A DNA stretch of 64,000 nt from Flavobacterium sp. GTDB taxonomy: Bacteria; Bacteroidota; Bacteroidia; Flavobacteriales; Flavobacteriaceae. Shown here in pieces: positions 54,474-61,696 of the stretch. Position numbers and translations under genes: made by a program. Each line of letters starts with the position of its first letter. Positions within the stretch are counted from its first letter, which is position 1. The notes beneath the pieces were generated by a model. The model saw nothing but the letters and a program-made list of their open reading frames with translations, was not told where the DNA came from and made no database searches. Location of the stretch: the NCBI RefSeq assembly GCF_029945805.1, contig NZ_JAQSDH010000035.1, forward strand, positions 62,001 to 126,000, in the 5' to 3' direction.

Positions 54474-55160
54474 TTATTCAGTTGGCACACCAGCAGTAGC
54501 CCAATCAGTATTAAATTGAGCTAATTCATTGATTAATCTTGTTTTAATATTATTGAATAAGGGCTTAGCTCTATATTTTGGTTGTAATTTTGGCATGTTG
54601 TCAATTTCATTTTTAAAGCTATAATAAAGAGTATCATTATAGTTTGTAATGCCCGGTGATATAAAACTGTCTACTTTATTGGGCAAGGTTTCAGAATAAT
54701 ATATGTAAGCATTTATTTGTCCTCGATAATAATCTATAGAACTATTTCTGGATGTGATACTTTCTAATTGACTAAGCCAATTTAAAACATCTGTACTTGT
54801 ATTCATAGTATTCCCAGTCAGATAAAATTCACACCTGTTGTACACTAAATTTGAGTATACAGTAGTCAAATTTGATATTAGATTAGCTTTTGCTGAACTG
54901 TTGATTAATCCTTGTTCATACGAAGCATCAATCGCAGTTGCCAATGTATTGTAACTATTTGGATCAAAATTCTGATTTTTTAAAATGTCAATTTTATTTT
55001 CTAAGTCTTTGAAATTTGTATTGGCCTGCTCATCTATTATTTCTACGCCCTGAACATCGTTATTCTCTACTAGTATGAGAACTCCAACTATTAAAACCCC
55101 AATAATCATTGTTGCTGCTAAAAAAACAAGACTTCTATTTTTTTCTGTTATTTTTATCAT
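54474..55160 (-). CDS. single-pass membrane protein with periplasmic helical domain
   Basis: 228 residues. The N-terminal helix (about 12-31; VFLAATMIIGVLIVGVLILV) is an uncleaved anchor, and the rest is helical and extracytoplasmic. No domain recognised. Stop and start of the upstream gene are 4 bp apart, so translation is probably coupled. Confidence 0.7.
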   Translation of the reverse strand: MIKITEKNRSLVFLAATMIIGVLIVGVLILVENNDVQGVEIIDEQANTNFKDLENKIDILKNQNFDPNSYNTLATAIDASYEQGLINSSAKANLISNLTTVYSNLVYNRCEFYLTGNTMNTSTDVLNWLSQLESITSRNSSIDYYRGQINAYIYYSETLPNKVDSFISPGITNYNDTLYYSFKNEIDNMPKLQPKYRAKPLFNNIKTRLINELAQFNTDWATAGVPTE

Positions 55161-55164
55161 ACTA

Positions 55165-56601
55165 TTATATTTTGTTAGGATCTACTTTTTCACCATTATT
55201 ATTTTGATTATTTTGTTTTGGTGCATTTTTCGGTTTGCCAGTCTTTGGTTTAGTTACAATTGGAGCCACATTTTTAGGTTTGCTTTCTTGTTTCCTATCC
55301 TCAGTCGAATGAATAATTATTATCTCTTTATCAGGTATCCTTTGTCCTGATATTTTCTCTAGATTTTGTAAAAACTCATTTTTTTTGTTGCTATCAAAAA
55401 CTAAAGATTCGTTTTTTAATATTTCGTCTAGATTAGTACTGTAAAAATCAGCATATTTACTTTTATCTTTATTATAAGTCCATTTTTCATTATCTAATTT
55501 GAAATGGTATTTCTCTAGTTTAGGGTAAGAGGTTATATAAACAGTAGTGTCTCTAATAGACCTATCTATTTCAAATGTTATTTCTGAAGCTGTTGGATTT
55601 GCATTTTGATTAGCCTCATTGTTAGAAATTGGTGTTGGTTCTGGTTCCGGTACAGCATTATCTTTTATAAAAATAAACCAACTTCCAACTCCCAGAGCCA
55701 CAATCATTATTACCATTATAAAATACAGACCATACGTTTCAAAAAAACTAGCTTTTTTTGGTCCTTTTGGTCGGGATGGCGAAGGTGGAGCTGTGTATTT
55801 TCTCTCCACATAAATCATTGAACCTACAGCTTGTTTGAATTTTGGATTGTCAGTAGTATTATATTCTATTTCATCTTCCTTTTTTAGTATTAATACTAAT
55901 TCATTATCATTTTGATTAAATTCTACAGGAACATTATTTACTTTTAGTTCCTTTAGAATTCTATAATTGTTATTTATTAAAACTTCTTTAAAATTGGTTC
56001 TTACTTCTTCGAAAGATTTCAATCCTAGTGATTTAATAATGTCGGTTGAAACCGCATTTTCTTTATTGAAAGCATACATTTTATTAAATAAACCAACAGC
56101 TTTATGATTAAATAAACCGCTTAATTGCGGATTATTACCATCATAAAGGCAAAATGCTACTTCATTAGTGTTAGTGGTTATAAAGTTTGCTTGATTTACT
56201 TCTAGCGGTAAATCATATTTTAGTAAATTATTGTACTCTTGATTGTTTTTTAAAGTACCTGTACTTTCAAACTCGAGATACTTTTTATTAATTTGTTGAA
56301 GTATTACTTCAAAGTTGGCTAATGGATATTTTTTTGGCGTATATAGTCTAATGGCGTAAAAACCTGCTCTACCAAATGAATCAGTAGCATCAGTAATAAC
56401 CAATGAATATACTCTATAATTTGGAGTTATTTGAAATGTATATACATCAGATTGGTTTGCCAATTTTGTAGCATATTTATTTTCATCGTCTGTAGTTTTT
56501 TCAATTTCAGGAGTTCTTCTAATTTCTTTTAAATTATCTGAAACAAACATATCGTTCAAACCCGAAGTAGTTCTTTGTATTATTAGTCCGAATAAATTCA
56601 T
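55165..56601 (-). CDS. single-pass membrane protein with large cytoplasmic domain
   Basis: 478 residues. The N-terminal 270 residues are soluble and cytosolic (FYAIRLYTPKKYPLANFEVI, EVAFCLYDGNNP), with mixed alpha/beta character. A Pro-rich linker (PPSPSRPKGPKK) precedes one helix (about 290-312), then a periplasmic domain (about 330-440) and a Lys/Pro/Asn-rich tail. It follows the GTPase gene by 11 bp, so the cytosolic half could be the GTPase's partner. No known family seen. Confidence 0.7.
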   Translation of the reverse strand: MNLFGLIIQRTTSGLNDMFVSDNLKEIRRTPEIEKTTDDENKYATKLANQSDVYTFQITPNYRVYSLVITDATDSFGRAGFYAIRLYTPKKYPLANFEVILQQINKKYLEFESTGTLKNNQEYNNLLKYDLPLEVNQANFITTNTNEVAFCLYDGNNPQLSGLFNHKAVGLFNKMYAFNKENAVSTDIIKSLGLKSFEEVRTNFKEVLINNNYRILKELKVNNVPVEFNQNDNELVLILKKEDEIEYNTTDNPKFKQAVGSMIYVERKYTAPPSPSRPKGPKKASFFETYGLYFIMVIMIVALGVGSWFIFIKDNAVPEPEPTPISNNEANQNANPTASEITFEIDRSIRDTTVYITSYPKLEKYHFKLDNEKWTYNKDKSKYADFYSTNLDEILKNESLVFDSNKKNEFLQNLEKISGQRIPDKEIIIIHSTEDRKQESKPKNVAPIVTKPKTGKPKNAPKQNNQNNNGEKVDPNKI

Positions 56602-56612
56602 TTTATATTAGA

Positions 56613-57815
56613 TTAATTAAAAATTTTATTAGCTCCACCACTTATAATAAAAGAATCGTTTGTGATTTGATTGAGTATTGTTTTTGCAAAATCTCTATCT
56701 AATGTATTCAGTATGGAACCATAAGATAAACTTCCGATTGAGAATGGTATTACTTTGATTTTAATACTGTTTTTTGTATCCTTTCTAGCAGCAATACAAT
56801 TATTTTTTAAGCTTAAAAATTCATCGTTTAAAAATTCAAGTGCAATGTCACCATTCGGTCTATCGTCGAATGGGTACTTTGATTCCTTTATTGCATCGAA
56901 TTTATTTACTACTAAATAAATTGCATCTGTTTGTTCTAAAACACCATTTGTATTAAATATTTGGAGGATGTTTGGAAATACAACTGACTGATCAAATTTA
57001 CTTATTGACTCCGTATTTTCATGTTCTAATGAATCTATGACGAATATTAAAATCTTTTTATTTTTGTTATTGATGTATTTTAAAAATTTATCTACTTCAG
57101 CATTACCTTGTATCTTTTCATATAATTCGCCGGGAACATCAACAATATTTAGAGGATGTCTTTTATTATTGGGATCATTAATAGAGGCCGCTATATAATT
57201 GTATGAACCCACATCTGTTCGTTCTGGCAAAACACCTCTATTTAAATCTTGTATTAAATCTGTTTGAAAATTCACCCCTGCTGCGTGATATGGATCTGGT
57301 AGCAATACCCCAGTTTTGTGAGCTACATTTAACAAACCTGCAATCATTGTTGATTTACCAGAACCAGGAAGTCCTATAAAGTAAACATCTGTACGACCTT
57401 CTTCCATTGGAGGAAGTTGCTCTATCGTGTAACTTTTAGTTATTTTATCGGCACTACAATAATATTTTAGAGCGTTAGCCGTTTTTAAGGGCAAACCAGC
57501 TTCGGTAATATCTTCAAACGTAATTACTCTTTTGTTTATCAATCCTTTTATTTCATCAGCTATGATTTTTCCTTTTAAGATTCTATCTAAATGAACTGTT
57601 TTTTGATTTTTTAAATCTTCATTCTCTAATTCTATTTTCTCCTTTTGAATAGCTGCTTTTAATTCATTTTTGACACTTTCAACTTTTGTAGCATCTAATC
57701 CCGCATTTATGAATTCATCTATGGTAATGTCTCCTTTTTTTATGATGTTTACTATGCTATCTATATCAATATTATTACAATTAAGTAAAATATTATTTTT
57801 TTGAACTTCAGTCAT
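56613..57815 (-). CDS. P-loop GTPase of the TRAFAC type with duplicated N-terminal helical motif
   Basis: 400 residues. Residues 18-60 and 86-120 are two copies of a helical unit (IIKKGDITIDEFINAGL; LINKRVITFEDITEAGL). The GTPase core follows: G1 FIGLPGSGKSTMIAGLL (147-), G3 IVDVPGE (224-230) and G4 VVNKFDA (303-309). NKxD indicates guanine specificity. It has no membrane segment. It resembles the regulatory GTPases of NTP-dependent conflict systems described by Aravind and colleagues more than translation or Ras-like GTPases. The gene lies between two membrane-protein genes. Confidence 0.8.
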   Translation of the reverse strand: MTEVQKNNILLNCNNIDIDSIVNIIKKGDITIDEFINAGLDATKVESVKNELKAAIQKEKIELENEDLKNQKTVHLDRILKGKIIADEIKGLINKRVITFEDITEAGLPLKTANALKYYCSADKITKSYTIEQLPPMEEGRTDVYFIGLPGSGKSTMIAGLLNVAHKTGVLLPDPYHAAGVNFQTDLIQDLNRGVLPERTDVGSYNYIAASINDPNNKRHPLNIVDVPGELYEKIQGNAEVDKFLKYINNKNKKILIFVIDSLEHENTESISKFDQSVVFPNILQIFNTNGVLEQTDAIYLVVNKFDAIKESKYPFDDRPNGDIALEFLNDEFLSLKNNCIAARKDTKNSIKIKVIPFSIGSLSYGSILNTLDRDFAKTILNQITNDSFIISGGANKIFN

Positions 57816-57833
57816 GATTTCTTTTTTAACTAA

Positions 57834-58802
57834 TTAAATTTCTCTAACATTTTCTATTGCTAATGGATCCATATCATTAGATTTAACATAGTCCACAATT
57901 CTCCATGTAAAAAATGGAATCAAAATGAATAAATGCGTAAGAATAATGAAAACTGTTGGAATCATATAATTTGGTTTGTATTCAATATTTAGCTTAGTTG
58001 GGCTATTTAGAGGAAGTTGCTTTTTATCAAATACAAGTTTAATCTCAGTTTTATTTAAAGGTAGTTCTCCTATCTTTGAATTAATTGATTTTACATTGGC
58101 TTCTACATATTGATTTAATTTAGCATAAGTGGCCACTAAGCTTAAGCGTTTCCAATTATCAAAAACACTTTGGTAATTCTTATTATTAATACTGATGGTT
58201 TTATCAATATTCTCAATATTCTTATTAATCTTAATATCATATGGATTTACTTTAGCACTTGCTACTTCATTCACATTTATATAGTCAGGATTACTTAAAA
58301 TGCTAACTTCTACTTTGTAAGAACCGTTTACTAATTCTTCCCTTAGTTTAATGCTTTTGGTGGTTTTATAATCTCTTAGTTTATTTTTTAGTTGTGAATC
58401 AAAACTCTGAAGGTCATCATGGGCTCTTTTTTTATAAATAGAGGCAATACTATCGACTAATTTTATTTTGTAAGTAGCCTCTTTTTTAATCTGGTCTTTG
58501 CAATTGTATTCCACATTGATAAAATGTGACATCAAATTAAAACTCACAAATCCTAGTAGCAAGAAGAAAATCCAAAAAAGTGATGATGGATGTAAAAAGT
58601 TTTTTTTAATCATTAATTCCTTGTTTTTCTTTAAAAATTGTACAACAAAGAAGTAGCATATTACAAGGAACATACTGCCCAACATGCTTATAACTAAATT
58701 ACCATCTGTGATGTATAATAGCCCCATAAAATTACCTATTAGGATTACTAATAAAAAGATTGAGGATATAATGTCTACGAATAAAAAGTTTTGTTGTTTC
58801 AT
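57834..58802 (-). CDS. four-helix inner-membrane protein with large periplasmic loop
   Basis: 322 residues. Three N-terminal helices (about 9-30, 35-54, 74-94) and one near the C-terminus (about 276-296) enclose a periplasmic domain of 180 residues. No motif of a known transporter. It is encoded 18 bp before the GTPase gene, and is a plausible membrane docking platform. Confidence 0.72.
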   Translation of the reverse strand: MKQQNFLFVDIISSIFLLVILIGNFMGLLYITDGNLVISMLGSMFLVICYFFVVQFLKKNKELMIKKNFLHPSSLFWIFFLLLGFVSFNLMSHFINVEYNCKDQIKKEATYKIKLVDSIASIYKKRAHDDLQSFDSQLKNKLRDYKTTKSIKLREELVNGSYKVEVSILSNPDYINVNEVASAKVNPYDIKINKNIENIDKTISINNKNYQSVFDNWKRLSLVATYAKLNQYVEANVKSINSKIGELPLNKTEIKLVFDKKQLPLNSPTKLNIEYKPNYMIPTVFIILTHLFILIPFFTWRIVDYVKSNDMDPLAIENVREI

Positions 58803-58837
58803 TAATTTAATTGATTTGTTTGTATTTACTTTTATTG

Positions 58838-60256
58838 TTAATTAATACTGCTCACAATATCTATAATTTTAATATTGTTTTTTGTTATTGTGTTAGCATC
58901 CAGTATTTTTAGTATTTCCTGATTTGAAATATTTTTATTTTTTGATTTTATTAAACCTATCAAACCTGAAATAATTGGAGCAGCCATACTAGTGCCTTGA
59001 AGTACTTCGTAACTGTTACCAGGTTTTGCGCCATAAATATTTGTTCCGGGAGCATAAATGGTTGTATAATTACCAAAATTTGAAAATCCCGCTTTTATAC
59101 CATTTTGATTTACAGCCCCGACTTTTATTGTTGATTTTGCTCTTTGGAATGGGTCAAACCCTGTTAAAATATTGCTATTACCTGCCGCTAAAACACAGGT
59201 TACCTTTTTCTCACTAGCATAGTTAAATAAATCATCCCAAAATTCTGTTTCATCTTTAGCACTCGAATTTATGTATTCTTTTTGCCTTTCGAGTGGGATA
59301 TTTAAACCCATTGGAATCTGCATCCCAAGCGATAAATTCACTACATCTGCTTTATTTTTGATGGCGTAAAGTATGGCATCTATAATATAAGTATTGGACA
59401 CCATGCCGTTTTGATCTTCCACTTTGATTGGCATGAATGAACATTCTGGACAAATGCCAACTAGTCCTTGATTGTTATTTCCATTAGCAACAATAGTTGA
59501 GGTAACATGCGTTCCGTGATTTTCTTTACTTGGACTTACATTTTCCGATTTATCAATCACATTATATGGTTTAACTGCTTTTCCAACTAATTCCGGATGA
59601 TTTAAGTCGAAACCATTATCAATTACTGCAATTACAATTTTTTTATCTCCAGTAGTTTGATCCCAAGCTTTATTAATATTTATTGCTTTTAAATACCAAC
59701 TAGCGCTATTGTCTTTTAATTTAGGATCGTTAAAAGTTTTGACATAATCAAATAATGTTTCGTCCCAAACTAATAGTTTGTATTGGTTTAATTTTGCTTT
59801 TACTTCAGTTTTAAAATTGACTCTGTCTTTATCAGGAAGTTGTACTTGTAAACGATTCACAACGCTATCGATGTAGACAATTTTATATTCGTCTGAAGGA
59901 TATTTTTGTTTTAGTTCATTAGCAAACTTTGCAATAGAATTTGATGTGTTTTTAATTGCAATATTTACTAGATTAGAAACAATTCTTCTTTGATTTAGTG
60001 TGTCGTTAATGATTTTAGTAGTATCAATAGGATTGATTTGAGCAGCTTGTTCTGGTAAGTATTCTTGATGCCAGTATTCTTCTTCAGTGTTTGGTCTGTC
60101 AATAAAAACACGGTCTACAATTCTTTGAATATTTGTTTGTTCGTTGCCATTTGAATTTTTGTTAAATCCAAAAACTATTACCCAAAAGAGTATCGCCAAT
60201 AGTAACATTAGAAACAGAATAAGAAAATACCGAAATGGAAATTTATTAGTTTGCAT
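58838..60256 (-). CDS. membrane-anchored subtilisin-family (S8) serine protease
   Basis: 472 residues. One N-terminal helix (about 9-30) anchors the protein, and a helical region (35-180) may be a propeptide or linker. The S8 domain has Asp213 (IAVIDNGFD), His247 (NHGTHVTS), the oxyanion Asn360 (LAAGNSN) and Ser423 (LQGTSMAAP), so it should be active. The domain is predicted to be outside the cytosol. Its start overlaps the end of the upstream gene by 11 bp, showing coupling. It is the obvious effector or processing enzyme of the operon. Confidence 0.9.
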   Translation of the reverse strand: MQTNKFPFRYFLILFLMLLLAILFWVIVFGFNKNSNGNEQTNIQRIVDRVFIDRPNTEEEYWHQEYLPEQAAQINPIDTTKIINDTLNQRRIVSNLVNIAIKNTSNSIAKFANELKQKYPSDEYKIVYIDSVVNRLQVQLPDKDRVNFKTEVKAKLNQYKLLVWDETLFDYVKTFNDPKLKDNSASWYLKAININKAWDQTTGDKKIVIAVIDNGFDLNHPELVGKAVKPYNVIDKSENVSPSKENHGTHVTSTIVANGNNNQGLVGICPECSFMPIKVEDQNGMVSNTYIIDAILYAIKNKADVVNLSLGMQIPMGLNIPLERQKEYINSSAKDETEFWDDLFNYASEKKVTCVLAAGNSNILTGFDPFQRAKSTIKVGAVNQNGIKAGFSNFGNYTTIYAPGTNIYGAKPGNSYEVLQGTSMAAPIISGLIGLIKSKNKNISNQEILKILDANTITKNNIKIIDIVSSIN

Positions 60257-60866
60257 TATAGTTGTATTTTATTAATTCTATCATTTCATCTTGTTGACTA
60301 ATGGTTTTTGAAATCTCTTTAACGATTTTCCCTTTTTTTCTGACTATTAATTTAACGTTTACAGGACTTGTTTCTCTTTTTTCAAAAGCTTTTACACGGG
60401 CACTGTAAATCCCATTTGGAGGCGTACATTTAAAATAAATATTTTCTACAGGCTGGTCAGTATCTATACCTTCTGCGTTTAAATCAATATCTAATTGTCC
60501 GCCAGCACTTGAAAATTGGTTGTCTTGGCTTTTGCAATATTTTTTATACCATATATGATTGCTTTTTGCATCAATAACATCCAAATCTAGATCATCTGTT
60601 GAGTTCCAAATTAGTGTAAAACTAAGACACCCAAATTCTCCTTTATTATCAATTACTCTAATGGAATCACTAACAATTGCATTTCTTGCATTACAACAAT
60701 CGTCAAGTCGTTTATTAATTGTATTAATTCTATCGTTTGTATTACTCCAGTTATTTCGACATAATACTGCATAAATGAGTAATCCCAATAAGAAAAAGAA
60801 TACCAGATAGTATAACCACCAATACTTATAAAAAAAAGATTTTATATTTTGTGTGTTCAAATTCAT
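60246..60866 (-). CDS. single-pass protein with YfaP/DUF2135-like domain
   Basis: 206 residues. One helix near the N-terminus (about 14-36; WWLYYLVFFFLLGLLIYAVL), then a coil ending in RLDDCCN, then a beta domain with TLIWNSTDDLDLDVIDAKS and PNGIYSARVKAFEK. The DLDLDV and NGxYxARV pattern is that of YfaP (DUF2135). The WWL helix followed by a Cys-ending coil is also seen in the upstream 271-residue protein. Together the two recall the layout of SrfA (anchor plus this domain); that link is inference. Confidence 0.7.
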   Translation of the reverse strand: MNLNTQNIKSFFYKYWWLYYLVFFFLLGLLIYAVLCRNNWSNTNDRINTINKRLDDCCNARNAIVSDSIRVIDNKGEFGCLSFTLIWNSTDDLDLDVIDAKSNHIWYKKYCKSQDNQFSSAGGQLDIDLNAEGIDTDQPVENIYFKCTPPNGIYSARVKAFEKRETSPVNVKLIVRKKGKIVKEISKTISQQDEMIELIKYNYNAN

Positions 60867-60876
60867 TTATGCTTTG

Positions 60877-61692
60877 CTAGTTACCACAGTCATTTGCTTT
60901 TTGTTCTAACTGATTTAGTTTCGTATTGATGTCGTTATAATTATCACTACAATCACATGATTTTAATAATAGAAAGAAAATTATCAGTAATAATAACAAC
61001 CAAAGCAACCACCAAAAATTAGAAGCGAACCATTTTAAGAATTTCAAAAAACTTGATTCTTCAACGGGAATAACTCCTTGAACTTCTTCAGTTGGAATCT
61101 CTTCACTATTTTCGTCTTCTAAAGGGATGTCATCAACTATTGGTTCTGTATAATCATCTACCTGCTCAATTTCATTTTCTTTATTTATTATTGGAACATT
61201 CTCAATTGCTGCATTCCTGTCAGGATACAAAAAAGTATTAGGTGTTTTTGAAATATTTGGTTTATAATTTTCGTTGTTATTAAACTTCCAACCCCATACA
61301 ATACATATGTCTTTTCCGTTAGAGAAAATAAAATTATCGTTAGAATTGAATACTTTAGCTAGAAGATTAGCCCAATTCTTATTATTTTCATCGCTAGAAC
61401 ATGAAAGTTGGCTTATTTTAGCATTGATTACCTCAATAAATTGCCAATATTTCGCCAATTCATTTTCTGATTCTTCTTTGCTTTTCCCATTGATATTTAC
61501 TAAATTTTCATGAACCGAGAACCAATCAAAGACATAACCATTTTGAACTGGTTTAGCTAAAATATTTTTATAATTCTTTTCAAGATTAAATGCCAAAAAA
61601 TTAGCCACCTTATCATAATGATTGAACAAATAACTGTTATCATGTGATATTGGAATAAACGTATCAGTTGGTATTTGGTGGAATTTATTCAT
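60877..61692 (-). CDS. C-terminally anchored protein, possible SrfA-like N-terminal half
   Basis: 271 residues. An N-terminal cytosolic domain (1-150) has ICIVWGWKFNNNENY, then an acidic linker (VDDIPLEDENSEEIPTEEVQ) and a WWLLWLLLLLIIFFLLL helix (about 229-246). A short coil NTKLNQLEQKANDC ends the protein, matching the coil after the helix of the next gene's product. The gene is 4 bp after the SrfC-like gene. Confidence 0.65.
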   Translation of the reverse strand: MNKFHQIPTDTFIPISHDNSYLFNHYDKVANFLAFNLEKNYKNILAKPVQNGYVFDWFSVHENLVNINGKSKEESENELAKYWQFIEVINAKISQLSCSSDENNKNWANLLAKVFNSNDNFIFSNGKDICIVWGWKFNNNENYKPNISKTPNTFLYPDRNAAIENVPIINKENEIEQVDDYTEPIVDDIPLEDENSEEIPTEEVQGVIPVEESSFLKFLKWFASNFWWLLWLLLLLIIFFLLLKSCDCSDNYNDINTKLNQLEQKANDCGN

Positions 61693-61696
61693 AAAA

